From assembly GCA_030737875.1 (NCBI GenBank), contig CM060923.1:176307696-176371695 (forward strand): 64,000 nt of DNA, written 5' to 3'. Below, in pieces: positions 1 through 12,681 of this stretch. This DNA is from Allium sativum. Lineage: Eukaryota; Streptophyta; Magnoliopsida; Asparagales; Amaryllidaceae. A model generated the notes under the pieces. That model saw only the letters and a list, made by a program, of their open reading frames with translations. It was not told the origin of the DNA and did no database searches. The translations under genes were made by a program, and so were the position numbers. The number at the start of each line of letters is the position of its first letter. Position 1 is the stretch's first letter.

Positions 1-119
1 GCCTAATACCCACACGAAGGCATTAAGCCCTAGCCGACTCTTCAAATGTTTGCAAATCAAAACCCTAGAAAGAAAACTCAAAAATGGCGAGCTTCTCTGT
101 GGAATTTAGTTCACTGTCT

Positions 120-713
120 TCATGGTGGCTTCCAAACTTTATCTTCATTAATATCCTTGTTCGTCTTGCTCAAATCAAGCTTGCGATTGATTTCATAGTT
201 CTTCGAATGAAAATTATGGTTTCCCAAGTACAGATCCTGGAGTTTGATGTGAGTTAAGGAGTTCGTATCTATTAGATCTAAACTTTCCATGCTCTCGAAT
301 CTTCTCTTCGATCTAATTAAGTCTCTGTTGCCTTCCATTGAGCTTCCGTTGCTAATTTCTCCTTCTGTCCAAACAGACAAGTGATATATCCAGTTGTTCA
401 CCTCGCTCTTATAGTAGTTTTCCCTAATTCTGTGTAAAAATCTGAACTTTTCTTCTGATTTTCTCTTTTCCAGATGATTTAGGAGGTATGGATCACTACT
501 GGAGGAACCACCCTCTATGATAGGTAAAAACAAGGGGTTACTATATGAATTAGTCCAAAAAGTACGCACTTTTGAATCAGAAATTTGTCTACTTCCCTTT
601 CTAAACATTGTTTTGAAAGCAGAGCTAGTGGAAGCCCCGGGAAGGACGCCAGATCTGATTAAAACATCATTTGATCCCAAAGGGATTACTGGATGAAAGA
701 TGATCTTTGTTTC
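120..713 (-). CDS. Unassigned open frame at left edge
   Basis: The minus strand is open from just after a TAG at 714-716 down to a TGA at 120-122, about 197 codons. I do not recognise the product. It is rich in Ser, Asn, Lys and Glu, ends VWKPP, and has no visible membrane segment or metal-binding motif. No ATG lies near its upstream end (the first in-frame Met is in the stretch SSAFKTMFRKG), so if real it would be an exon or a broken gene. On the plus strand the same DNA has a plant-like leader (ACCCTAGAAAG near 63) and an ATG at 84 in good context (AAAAATGGC), but that frame closes at about 257 after 57 codons. Both readings are weak. The segment lies just downstream of the 3' end of LINE-A and could be host DNA or another repeat. 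Confidence 0.25.
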   Translation of the reverse strand, partial: ETKIIFHPVIPLGSNDVLIRSGVLPGASTSSAFKTMFRKGSRQISDSKVRTFWTNSYSNPLFLPIIEGGSSSSDPYLLNHLEKRKSEEKFRFLHRIRENYYKSEVNNWIYHLSVWTEGEISNGSSMEGNRDLIRSKRRFESMESLDLIDTNSLTHIKLQDLYLGNHNFHSKNYEINRKLDLSKTNKDINEDKVWKPP

Positions 714-861
714 CTACAATAGGTAAACTCATTGTATTATTGTTCCTATTATTTGAATCAAAGAGATTAGGATTAATAATGTTATGATTACTCCCTTTGC
801 AGTGGCGAGAGCAATTGGCATGACAAAGATTTCTTTCTCCAGTGGGAAAATCTAAGATCTT

Positions 862-3800
862 TCAATTGGGAAGCAACCTGCCATTTAGTAAAAACTCTTC
901 AACTTGTTTATCACAATCTGCATTACCTTTATTAGATACTAGGTTATGCAAGTTATCATTTCTAAATCTGTTGTCTTTTTTTATAACTATGTCACTGCCA
1001 TGAAGAATAGTTTTCCAGATCCGTATGCAATTAATTTCCTTACCAGTATGCAACCTATGGTTTCTCTCTCTCCAAATATAATAGACAGATGCAGTAAGTA
1101 AAACACATGCTCTATTAAATTTGTAGGATTTAGGATTGAAAATTTTCAAAATATATTCAATACTGTCCCTTATGTTCAAAGTAGCATGAGTTTGACTGAA
1201 ACCCAAAGTGCATTTGGCATTAAAGCAGATGTACTGGGAGAAAACACAGTCAAAAAATAAATGTTTGGAGCTTTCAACCTCTTTTTTACAAAAAAGACAG
1301 GTATTTTCAGATCCCTGACTCCACTAGCAACATTTTTATTTAGTTGGGAGTTTATTTAAAATAGCAAAATATGTACAATAAGCCATTTTGGGACAATTTG
1401 ATTTGCACCAAATTATTTTGTGCCAATTAACCTCAACCTCTTTCCCTTGTAAGAACTCCCAAACTTTTATGAAAGAGAATTTATCCTTAGAACATAAATT
1501 CCAAATCCAATGATCCTCATGACAGTTCTGATCAATTTGAATGCCCATAATAGCATTTTTAAAAATGTGAGCAGCAGTGTTATTATGTAAGCTCCAACAG
1601 TTATTTGAAATAATATTCTACACTTTGTCATTAACCCCACTTATATATATAAGTTATTCCAACCCAGAAGTTTGATTAGTGATTTATCACTAATCCATGG
1701 GTCAAACCATAAGCTGGTTTGACTCCCGTCTTTTAATTTTCTGAGCAGAAAATTTCTACCAGTATCTCTGCAGTCTAAAATACTTTTCCAAACATAAGAA
1801 TAGTGCATCTATTTTCTAGCTAGCCAGAAAATTTTAGTTTTTAAATATTTTGCACTCATCCATCTAGCCCAAAGAGATTTACCATCCAAAAATTTCCAAA
1901 ATAATTTAAACTTACTAACTTCAGCCATATCTTTAACGTTTCTAAGCCCAAGCCCTCCAAATTTTATAGGCTTACACACTATATCCCAAGCAACCTTATG
2001 ATATTTACCTCTCCAAATAAAATTAGAGCACATTTTTTCAATTTTGTGAATAACACTAGTAGGGATGTTATGAGACTGGACCCAATAGATAACCATTGCA
2101 GTGATGACAGTGTGTGCGAGTTCCATCCTCCCAGCTAAGGATAGTAACTTTCCTCACCAACCCTCTAACTTATTTTGAATCATATATAATAATCTAAGAC
2201 AATCCCTGTCATTGACCTGATTTATGCTTAATGGGAGGCCTAAGTACTTAACAGGGAAATTACCGTCTTTAAATTTCAAGAGATGCAGAATTTCGTCTTT
2301 AATAATAACATCCTTACTGGAATAAACTTTGCCTTTACTTATGTTAACAGCTAAGCCAGCAAACTTTTCCATATTAACCAATATTTTATGAACAGCAATA
2401 ACACTCATTTTACCAGCTTTTAAAAACAGAAGCATGTCATCTGCAGATAACAGATGAGTAATGTGAGGCTTAACTCTATTTATAGGTCTAATGTTTTCCT
2501 TAAGCACTTCTATCTCCATCTGCATGGAAAAATATTCCATAACAATAGAGAATAAGTATGGTGAAAAAGGGTCACCTTGCCTTATTCCTCTATTGCTATT
2601 TACGAAGCCTTTAGGGGAACCATTTATCATGATAGAGTAAGTCACATTACAAATGCATTCTTTGATTAAATCACATTTTTTTTTATTAAAACCCATTTTC
2701 TGCATAATGTAAATGATAAAATTTCTATTTATTTTATCAAATGGTTTATGAAGATCAATTTTAATGCACATGAGATTTTTGTTTTTCATGTTAAAATTTC
2801 TTATTAGTTCATGTGCTAATAAGGAATTTTCAGAAATGAGCCTACCAGGAATAAAAGCACTTTGATTCTCAGAAAAAATAAATTTTAGAAAGCAATTTAA
2901 CCTATTGCAAAGAAGAGAAGAAATTGTTTTATAAATAAAATTACAACAGGCAATAGGTCTGTACTCATCAATTCCAAATGGGTTTTCTACTTTTGGAATC
3001 AAAGTGATAAATATATGATTAGTGTTTTTCAACAGTTTTCCTGAATTTAAGAATTCAGTTTTTGAATCTTACAGTATAGATTGCATCTCGCCCCAATGAG
3101 TTTTGTAGAATTTTGCACTAAACCAATCAGGACCTGGACTTTTGTCATTATTAGCATGAAAAGTAATATTTTTGATCTTATCCTATCTAATAAGAGCAAG
3201 TAAAATTTCAGTATTTTTGCCATTAACAAAATATTTAAACTCAGTATCAGGAAAAGTATTGGGAAGACTAGTTGAAATATACAGGGAACAGAAATAATTA
3301 ATAGCATCTTTTTCAATATTGGAGGCTTCATTAATTATTCTGCCATTTGTATCAATAATCTTACCAATATTATTCATGTTTTTCCTACTAGACATTCTAG
3401 CATAGAAAAATTTACTGGCTTCATCCCCAGCTGTTAACCAATCTACCTTAGCCTTCTGTTTAAGATTGACAGAACTTATATGAAGAGCATCTATCAAGTT
3501 GGCCCGAGCATTAAAAAATTCCTCAGCCTTGTCCATGTCTGAGCAATGGTCATCTAAATCATCTTGCACCCTATCACATTCATCCCTAACTGATTTGATG
3601 TCATTTCTTTTCCTAGAAAAATTCCAAATTTTCAAATTACACTTAACCATCTGCAGGGTTTTATTGAACTTATATTGGGCAGTTCCATAGTAATTGTTTA
3701 TGAAACAACTAGATACAGTTTCTTTATAATCCTTTTCATACACCCATCCATTCACAAATCTGAAAGGAGAGCTACCAACTATACTTTTTTCAGAGCTAAT

Positions 3801-4491
3801 GGTAACTAGGGTAGGTGTATGATCACTTGCATTTTGGGTCAAAGTACTACAAATTATGTTTGAAAAGAGATTGATGAAATGTTGATTAAATAAAACCCTG
3901 TCTAGTTTGCAATGAATATTTTTAAACTCGCCTGACTTCCAAGTGTATTTATTGCCAACTATTGGTGGTTCTATTAATCCAGATTTCAACATAAAGCAGG
4001 CAATTCTTTCTAATTTAGCAAAAGGAATTGGATTACCTCCTCTTTTTTTCACAATTATGAAATACAGTATTGAAATCCCCAATTAGCATCCAAGGACTTT
4101 TTATAACATTACTAAACTGCTCAATATAGTTCCATAGCATAACTCTATCATTTTCAAAATTGGAAGCATAGACAAAACTGATTTTTAATGATAAACCACC
4201 CTTATTTTTGAAAGTGCAATGAATATATTGCAAATCAATGAAATAACCGATGAGTGACCAAATGGTAGGATTGTGAAGGACCATTATCCTACCATTACCT
4301 CCCATCAGGTTATTATTTATTATGTTCCAATCTGAAAATAACTTTATATGCAGATCATTAATCTTTTGATCACTAAGTTAATACTCAATTAAACCAATAA
4401 TGATGGGTTTATACTTGCCTAAAAAATTAACTAAATCTAGCTGCCTTTCTGGGGAATTTAATCCCCTTATGTTCCAAGCAATAATATCCAT
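862..4491 (-). pseudogene. LINE-A ORF2 (endonuclease and reverse transcriptase), broken
   Basis: ORF2 performs target-primed reverse transcription. The ATG at 4491 begins MDIIAWNIRGLN, the start of the apurinic-like endonuclease; the SPWMLIGDFNTV motif follows. The reverse transcriptase (about 3180-2150) shows SPGPDWF, the palm motif around KIDLHKPFDKINR, RGIRQGDPFSPYLF and a catalytic block reading SADD where Y/FADD is usual, so both Asp are kept. The C-terminus holds a zinc-binding region CLFCKKEVESSKHLFFDC (about 1310-1250) and ends at 862. Damage includes a TAA early in the endonuclease after IGLIEY, a frameshift near 4082-4033, stops at about 3183, 3071, 2154 and 1809, and further frame changes before 1548. 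Confidence 0.9.
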
Positions 4492-4533
4492 TAAATAATT
4501 ATGAAAAAATAAAAGATAAAGGATACAGATTAC

Positions 4534-6301
4534 CTAAGGGGGACCACTGTGCTTTTTGTTGTCCACCTTAACTCCCAACTGTTTGCCACTTTTTTTGTAA
4601 CTACTTTTATCCAAAGGCTTAAGTTGTTTTTCCCATTTAGCATATCTGCTAATATGCTTGGCTCTGAATTCATGATCCTTATCATCTTCAGTATCTTCTA
4701 TTGATACAATATCCGTTATACTTTTGGTTCCGCCCTTTTTCCTCTTGTTTGCGGGAGGGACAGGCATTGAAGTTTTAGCTGCAATTAGGGTTTGGTTGAC
4801 AGCCTCCTAAATGTTTTCATAGGTGATAGAGGATTTGGATGGGGCAAGGCCACCTGCCAACAATGATACATCAGTGTAGATAGGATCACCAGTCAGAAGT
4901 TCACCACAGTTTTCCATAAAAGCTTTTGTAGAATTATTAATTGAGTCCGTAATAGTTCTTGAATCTATAATAATTCTTGAGTCAGCGTGATGGGAGGGCT
5001 CAATGACCCGATCCGATTGTAGATTAGATGTATCTATGCTCATCTCGTCTGCATTGTTAGCCATAGGAGCATTTTTAGGATTGGGGAGATTATCCAATGA
5101 TTCAGTTGAGTTAGTTCCAGCCATATTAGTGCTTATGTTAATGGATTCTGAATTGAGTTCAGCTACGCTAACATCGACATTATTGACATGAATATCATCA
5201 TCTTTTGGTTGGTTCTCCTGTTCTTTGTTATACAAACATTGTTCAGTAGAATGCCCGAAACGCTTGCAGGTTTTGCATCTATTTGGATTTAACTCGTACG
5301 TGATCGTTTATGAAATGATCTCCCCGTCGTGCATGTAGATAGTAGCCTCATTAGGTAACTCAGCGCTTGCATTAATTAAAACAATTAATTGTGCGTAACT
5401 CAACCTAGTTTCTTTAGCAGTTAGTTCGTCCATTTTTAGTGGAACTCCAACTAGGCTTCCTATTGCACTAAAAATCTCTTTATCCCATAATCGTAAATTC
5501 AATTCTGCAAGACGGATCCATATTGGCATGGTGCTCAGTAAATCACGGCCAAGAACTAATTTCTTGGACCATTTCTTTAAAATAATCAACTTCCCATTTA
5601 TAAAATAGGGTCCACCATTTAGAATCGTTTTCATTGTCCTCTGCATTTGTGAAACTGAGTATGAAGAACCCGTTTTCCCTAGTAAAGATCTCAAAGGAAC
5701 CACTAGGGTTCCACATTCTTACTACAAAATTCATGAAGTAGTGGTATGCTGGTCTCTTTCCAAAGACGTTTTCCACAATAGAATGACCCCATTTACTTTT
5801 TGTGCGATCACAAGCCTCTTCAGAACCAACGACTATTTTTTCTTCTCCAATCGTTTCGACTGGAGAAATGTAGCTCAGTTCAAAATTTGAATCTTGGTTG
5901 CCTTTCTTTACGAGATCTGCCCATGAAGAAGCCTTTAAATCTTTGGTTAGATCATTTTTTAATGTCTGTGTAGGTTCTTGAGCCAATCTTGTCAGGTTTC
6001 TTGAATGGAATCGCATGCCATTAGAGGAGGGGTAAGGCTTCTACATAGGTTTGGTAGGATACTCATTTGAATTGCCAGCAGCTTTTCTCGAATGAACAGA
6101 AGCTTTAGGATTGAAGAAAGATTTAGGACCTTTCTTGCGATTAACAACTCTTGTGAAGCCTTCATCATCTACAAGGAAATCAGGAGTGGGATGATGAGGA
6201 TTGAGAAAGAGATTAGGGAGGTGATGGGAGGAAGAAGAGCCCTCTTTAGAGATTGGATTATCATTAAAAATTGGATTTTTGGAAGAACTCGGGGCAGCCA
6301 T
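4534..6301 (-). pseudogene. LINE-A ORF1 (nucleic-acid-binding protein), broken
   Basis: In L1 elements this protein binds the element RNA and accompanies it to the integration site. The ATG at 6301 begins MAAPSSSKNP. A Ser/Pro-rich N-terminus is followed by a DUF4283-like core (GGPYFINGKLIILKKW, then PIWIRLAELNLRLWDKE) and a zinc knuckle CKTCKRFGHSTEQC (C-x2-C-x4-H-x4-C) near 5270-5235, then an acidic and Lys-rich tail ending at 4534. Three in-frame stops (6041-6043, about 5308, about 4807) and one frameshift between about 5700 and 5640 break it. The tail stops 43 bases before the ORF2 ATG at 4491. Confidence 0.85.
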
Positions 6302-6360
6302 GGCTGCAGTTTTCTTAAGATTTTTTATTTTTCAATAGTATTACTCGTTAGATTATGAAA

Positions 6361-6883
6361 CTTGAGAGTAGCATAAAATTTATAACATCATTAACTCCTT
6401 TAGGGTCCCTCCCATTTATAAATCAATTCAACCTACGAGGAGGCATCTCTTGAAAGATAAGGCCCTAAAACCGGGTCTTATGATGAATGCAATTCCTGAC
6501 TTTGTATACGATACAATATTAAAGGCCCCATCAACACACCTGGCATCAGTAACGTATATACACATTTAAGGAAGGTTAAATACAAATTCAGATCCATTTC
6601 TTTATTATAAGCATCTATTCTTTTTTCCGTGTAAATGTATCACATTGTACAATGTCACGGTTATTCTCTTAATGCTATAAAAAAATTCTCTTAATGGTTG
6701 GGAATTAGATGTGCATTTTATTTGGACATTTTTGTTTTGTTTATAATTTATCTAAGACTTTTTAACTATTTCCTATCTCTAATTCAGGTTTGAAATTCTG
6801 CAGTCAAGGTTGATAAACAACACATTAGCACATCAACCACATCAGATGGGATTGAAATGCTAAGTTGAAGTAATCTTTTGGAT
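6361..6883. other. Non-coding AT-rich stretch
   Basis: About 520 bases between the 5' end of LINE-A and the foldback MITE. It may include the 5' untranslated leader of LINE-A. I see no credible coding frame, repeat or RNA gene. Confidence 0.5.
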
Positions 6884-7034
6884 GGGCTTGGATCGTCTGG
6901 ACCGAAATCCCACGGACCCGGTGGACCAAATGCATCTTGGCCATTGATTTCGGTGTGACCCACCGAAAATCAGGGGGCCAGATGCATTTGGTCCACTGGG
7001 TCCGTGAGATTTCGGTCCAGACGATCCACTGCCC
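6884..7034. mobile_element. 151-bp foldback MITE with 8-bp TSD
   Basis: The two halves are inverted copies along nearly the whole length: GGATCGTCTGGACCGAAATC near the left end matches the reverse complement of the right end, and the arms close around ACCCACCG-type sequence near 6960. Outer ends are GGGC and GCCC. TTTTGGAT at 6876-6883 is repeated at 7035-7042. It can also be read as a 9-bp duplication CTTTTGGAT if the right end is moved one base, so the data do not separate an 8-bp hAT-type from a 9-bp Mutator-type duplication. There is no coding capacity; it would depend on a transposase made elsewhere. Confidence 0.85.
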
Positions 7035-7438
7035 TTTTGGATTGAGTTAAGTAGATGACATTTCTGATAATGAGAAACTACTCGTTGGTAATTTTGTACA
7101 TAGTTCTGACAAATGACTAATGAGTTCTGATTGTACTATATTTCGAGAACAAGAAAACATATTTTCTAAATACTCTCATCCCATATTATATCCGACAAAT
7201 TATGTATTAAATTTCCGCTTCTGGCTTAAGTTAAATCACGAAGCGGTCTTTCTGTGTACAATTTCTTTTAAAATGCTTATTTTTGCACCCTACCAAAAAT
7301 TGAGATTACATGTTCTTACATTGCGGTATCTGGGGTTGCCACCTGAATATAACTGCAATTGTGTTCAATATTCTCCATTTTCATATTTTTTTTGACTGGG
7401 TTCTATTTATGAAATGATTCTGGCAGCTTACTCATGCT

Positions 7439-7834
7439 CAGGGCCGGACCTGACCTAGTGCGAGCCGTGCGACCGCACATGGCCCATTAGGTTAAGGGGC
7501 CCCAAAAAAAAGTTGTATTACCTTTACTATAGCAGTTTTTTCTTTTTAGGATGCGTGTACTTGATAGTAATTTATCTATGCAAAACTAGATATGATTGTA
7601 TGTTTTGTTGACATCAATCAATATATTAAAATGAAGATGTGGCTTGTACGAACCTCTAGTTGACAGATTGAAAATATGGGTAAAAACTTTATGAACTGAA
7701 ACACACAATTTTCTCAATGGAGATGTACATTAGAAAATGCACATTTTCACTTAAGTTCAATTTCATAAAAACAAAATTAAAAACCCAAAATTTTGGATTC
7801 GAACTAGGCTCATAAATACTCAGGACCGGCACTG
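7439..7834. mobile_element. 396-bp hAT-type MITE
   Basis: The left end is CAGGGCCGGACCTGA; the right end, reversed, reads CAGTGCCGGTCCTGAG, giving a terminal inverted repeat of about 15 bp with mismatches. CTCATGCT at 7431-7438 and CTCATGAT at 7835-7842 form an 8-bp duplication with one mismatch, as expected for the hAT superfamily. CAGGGCCGG-type ends are widespread in non-autonomous plant hAT elements. The inside is AT-rich and non-coding. Confidence 0.8.
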
Positions 7835-7842
7835 CTCATGAT

Positions 7843-8716
7843 TTCATTCTCTCCTCCTGACAAGGAATTTCATCTTTTGGCTTGGTCTTTTGCTTATTAG
7901 ATATATAAACCTGTGATATATTCCCATATTTTCATGATATAATGCAGCATTGTTGGCACGGAACTTCTGTTCGAGGGGGATACTAATTATGTATGATGAT
8001 ACGCTTCAGCAATCGACTTATGGGGTCGTCACATCTGAGGCTACTTCCCTTTTTATGTCAAATTACATGCAGTTGTCAATCCTACAGCTAACACATACCA
8101 AAAATAATCTACACTATCCAATTATGTGTGTGCTCTACTGTCCAACAATCCTTTTTGTTTATTTTTCGTTCTAGATTTTAACCAAACAATACTACTACGG
8201 TTATGATGCTACATTGAGTAGAGGTGAAAAAAGAAATTATAACTAGGAGGATCTATTTTACGGTAAATTATTACTATGAGGATCTATTTTATGGTGACTG
8301 CTGTTTGTATGTATATTTTGGTCACTTGCTGGAGATATTAATTACTAACTATAATACATTTAGTATTAACTATCACATATCAATTATTAATTATTTAATA
8401 GTACATTTATATGCATGAAAATAATTACTTGTATGGTAATGTTTGAATTTTTTGAATTTTGAAATTATTTAATATTTATTCAATTTCTTATTTTAAAACT
8501 TTGAACATTTTGTTTTTCTTAATTACTAATTATTTATTAATCAATACACACTGATCAATTTTTTAAAGTAAATATTTATTAATAACTTTTCCATAGTAAT
8601 TTCTTTAGTCGTATTAAAGATTACTTATTAATCATTGATTAAATTTAATTATACAGCGAATATGAATCTATTTTATTAATTATTATTACCTCTTATTTAT
8701 ATTTTATAGTAATTAA
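7843..8716. other. AT-rich non-coding stretch
   Basis: No coding frame is supported. A short direct repeat (GAGGATCTATTTTA, near 8248 and 8279) is the only local structure I noticed. The right part, about 8400-8716, is very AT-rich and borders the poly-T of LINE-B. Confidence 0.5.
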
Positions 8717-9088
8717 TTTTTTTTTTTTTGAAAATGGGTAAACCACCTCGTTAAAAACCTGTGCTAGAAACCAGCGTGATTTCTAGTCAGGGAAAAAGAG
8801 TCCGGTGCTTTATTAACAACTCATCAATAAAAAACTACAGTAACTACAAATGCAAGCAAGTCAACAACAACTATCGTGCTGCCTATACCCAAATTAACAA
8901 GCCATAGAAAAGCATAACAAAAAACAATTGAAAGGCCCATAACCGCAAAAACCCACATCGGCATGACTCAGCGGGAACAACACATGGCATCAAAAGAACT
9001 GGGATCATAAAAGACAAGCACCTCATCATCTTCTTTACAAACACTTTCCCAATTTGGGAAGACCCGATGTCACAGCGAAGAGATGGAA

Positions 9089-12000
9089 TTAGCCAGCGTC
9101 CAGAGCTTCGATTCCCCAACTTCTCTCCTCGGCTGTACTACTCCTCTTCTTTGATTTTTCCAGTAAGTAATTTACGTCCAATTCAATAAGTTCCCATCTC
9201 CGATATTCATTTGTATGCTGATTATTGTGGATTCTATTGTTTTGCTCCATCAAGATATGATAAATCATTACAACCAAGCAACAAAAAGCAGCATCTTGTC
9301 TATAGTCAGCGGAAGCAAAAACAGTCTTCAAAAACTCCAGTTCGCTCTCCAGCAAGAGATGCCTGTCATTGGTAGGAGGCTGTCTGCATCTTAAACTGCT
9401 TTTGGTCCAGAAGTATGCGGAATACGAGCATTGGAAAAATAGGTGATTATTGCATTCAGTCTCTTCATTGCACAGCACACACATAGGGTCAACCTCATAT
9501 CCCCAATTAATCATTATTTCCTTAGTGGTGAGACGATTAAAATATGCTTTATACGCACAAATAGACATCTTAGGATAGTTAATTTTGTGCTAGATAACTT
9601 TGCACCAATCTACTTCAGGCTTATGTTCTCTAGAAATGTCCCATGTTGAGTGAAAAGAAAATCCGCTAGAGATACCATTCTAGGTCCAGTAATCCTCATC
9701 TTTATTAGTCTAGGTGTTTAATTCTCTAATTTGATTTGAGAGAATTCTTGTGGCCGTCAGAATATTAGGATTAAAAACCCCATCATCAATGATGTTGCTG
9801 ACATATAAATTTTCGCCTCCAAACAAGTCCAAACTATCCCACCCGAGAATGTTCACCATAATATTGTTATTAATCCAAGGGTCAAACCAGAGCATTGTAT
9901 TATGTCCATTAACAATACATCTGTTAATACATTTGAGCCTCAAATTTCTGTGTCTAAGAATTGTTTTCCACGGGCACAAGCTGTTGTTACCTATACCCAT
10001 CACCCAAGAATATTTTCCCGAACAGTATCTATTTACCATCCATTTTTTCCACATCCTATTACCACTGACAAAATGTCACAGTAATTTGAGCGCAGCAGCA
10101 ACTTTAATGGCTTTGAAATTTCCCAAACCAACTCCTTCCTCCTCCTTTGGCGAACAAAGGGTGCCCCACGCAATTTTATGCTTTTTCCCAGACCAAATAA
10201 AATTAGCGCATAGTCTATTAATTTTGCTGATCGTTGCTTTTGGTATTTGATATGTGAGCATCCAAAACAACACCATAGGTGTAATAACAGTTTTGACTAA
10301 TTCAATTTTACCTGCCATAGATAGAAGCCTGTTATCCCATCCTTCCATTTTTTCCTAATTCTTTCTATCAGTTCCCTACAGTCAGAAAAGTGTAGTTAAT
10401 TAGAAGACAGCGACACTCCTAGGTATTTAACAGGAAGCAATCCTTCTTTCATGTTTAACACATGTAGGATATGATTTTTATTGGTTACCCACCGGCTAAA
10501 AAAAACCTTTGACTTCAAGTTATTGATAGTAAGACCTGCATATTGTTTCAAAGTTTCCAAATATCCTTAATAGCCTTCACACCCTTATTTTTGGATTTAC
10601 AGAAAATCATCAAATCATCAGCATATATGAGATGTGTAATTTCGGGTTCCTCATTGTATATAGGTTGTATGTTATCTGCTTTCATCGCCTTAAACATCAT
10701 AATAGAAAAATACTCCATTGCTACACAAAAAAAGTATGGCGAGAGGGGATCCCCTTGTCTAAGCCCCCCTGTTGCTGTAAATAAATCCTTTTGGGCTGCC
10801 CTGAGCCAAAATCGAATAGGTAGGCGTTTTAATACAGACTTTTATGATCTTAACAATTTGTTTAGGAAAACCCATCATCTCAAGCATATGGCATATAAAG
10901 TTTCTATTTATCATATCGTAAGCTTTTTGTAAGTCAATTTTAATGCAAACTTTCCCGCTTCCTTTTCTACTGAAGAATCTGATGTGTTCATGAGCTAAAA
11001 GTATATTTTCTGCAATATATCTACCCTGAATAAAAGCCGACTGATTTTCAGAAATTAAGTATTTAAGGTATGGTTTAATCCGGCTGCAAATTACTTTGGA
11101 TATGATCTTATAAATAACATTACAACAGGCAATAGGCCGATAATCGGATATAGTTTTAGGGTTCTCAACTTTCTGAATAAGAGTTAAAAAAGTATGATCT
11201 ATACCCTTTGCTAATTTTCCGGTTCTAAACACCTCTTGGACTACTTCCATAATACCATCCTTAAGACTATCCCAATGAAACTTGTAAAATCTTGACGTGA
11301 AACCATCTGGGCCTGGACTTTTGTCATCGGGTATGGAAAAAATTGTATTATGAATTTCATCCATAGCGATACTGCAATTTAAATGCCTTCTCCCTCTATC
11401 ATTAATAACAAACCTGCAATTAATATGCGGGAAGTTAGAGTTCATAGGATAATCAGCATTACAAATCTCTTTAAAGTACCGAACTGCATCTTTTTCAAAA
11501 CATTCTGGTTCGTACGCAAAGTCCCCATTACTCATGAACACATTACTCCAATTATTTAAATGTTTTCTTAGAGACATTTTTGCATGAAAGAATTTTGTGT
11601 ATGAATCGCCGTAAGTGAGCCAATTTATTTTCACCTTCTGTTTAGCATTCATCGTATCTATAAGGCTTTGCTCTTTCCAATTGTTATATGCCTCACTAAG
11701 TAAGTCATATAAACTGTTGTCTTCCAGACGACTGTCAATTTCAGCTAAAATACTGTTATATCTTCTCTCCAACATATTATGCAAGTCACCATCTTTAAAG
11801 CTGTTATAGTTCCAATTCTTCAAATATAATTTACTTAATTTGAGGAACTATTGAAACTTGAAAATCTTTGACCCATGAAAATTAGAAACAGCTGTAGCAT
11901 ACATCACCTGATTCATCGTATCCTTATAACCTTCTTTAGAGCACCAAGAATTCACAAATCTGAAAGGTATGTTTCTATGTATTTTTACTACTTTTTTATA

Positions 12001-12681
12001 TCTTAAACATATTGGAATATGATCACTTAGTGGGTTAGCTACCCCATAAGCAGAAATATATGGGAACATGTCAATAAATTGATGGTTGAAAAAAACACTG
12101 CCAATTTTGGTCGCCATGCCTTTTTTTCTCCAAGTGTATTTAAAATCCATAATAGGTATATTTGTCAACCCTGAAAGAGCAATGCAATCCAGAAGCCCGG
12201 ATAGATGCCTATATGGGACATAGGCACCCCCTTTTTTATCACTGGTAGATATAATATTATTAAAGTCCCCTAAAACAATCCATGGAATATCCACTTTGTT
12301 AGATTCTTTAGCGATTTCAACCCATAATCTCTCTCGATCTAGCAAAAAGTTGCTGGCATATATGAATGTAAATCTGCAGCAAAATCCTCCTACATTGTTT
12401 GCATAAATGGAGATGTGTTGAGAAGACATGTTTTCAATATTAATAGTCCAACAAGAAGAATCCCAGAAAATTAAGATATGCCCTTTGCAACCACAACAAC
12501 TGTTGTCAACATAATTCCATTTATCTTGCATATACATTTTTAATTTTTTAGTCATATCATCATTCAACTTGTTTTCAAGCAGGCCTACCAGTGAAGGCCC
12601 AATTTTTTTAAGGAATTTGAGTGCTTCAAATTGTTTATTCAGTGCATTCAAACCCCTAACATTCCACGCTATAACATTCAT
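9089..12681 (-). pseudogene. LINE-B ORF2 (endonuclease and reverse transcriptase), broken
   Basis: The ATG at 12681 begins MNVIAWNVRGLN. The endonuclease is nearly complete: PSLVGLLENKL with the expected Glu, PWIVLGDFNNI, and a C-terminal PLSDHIPI. A TAG at about 11848 then interrupts the frame. The reverse transcriptase has KSPGPDGF, KIDLQKAYDMIN and an intact catalytic YADD (LIYADDLMIF, near 10630). One extra G in a G run at about 10763 shifts the frame exactly between SNRG and LRQGD. The C-terminal part includes a zinc-binding motif CVLCNEETECNNHLFFQC near 9470 and ends at 9089. Few changes separate the catalytic domains from an open frame. Confidence 0.9.

Larger units (their letters stand above)
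740..6360 (-). mobile_element. LINE-A, decayed L1-type non-LTR retrotransposon
   Basis: Read on the minus strand, this has the order of a plant L1-type LINE: ORF1 with a DUF4283-like domain and CCHC zinc knuckle, then ORF2 with endonuclease, reverse transcriptase and a C-terminal zinc-binding region. Stops and frameshifts interrupt both ORFs, so it cannot move by itself. Outer limits are approximate: the 5' side is set a little before the ORF1 ATG at 6301, and no clear poly(A) tail (poly-T on the plus strand) was found at the 3' side, which may be cut or degraded. I could not identify a target-site duplication. Confidence 0.85.
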
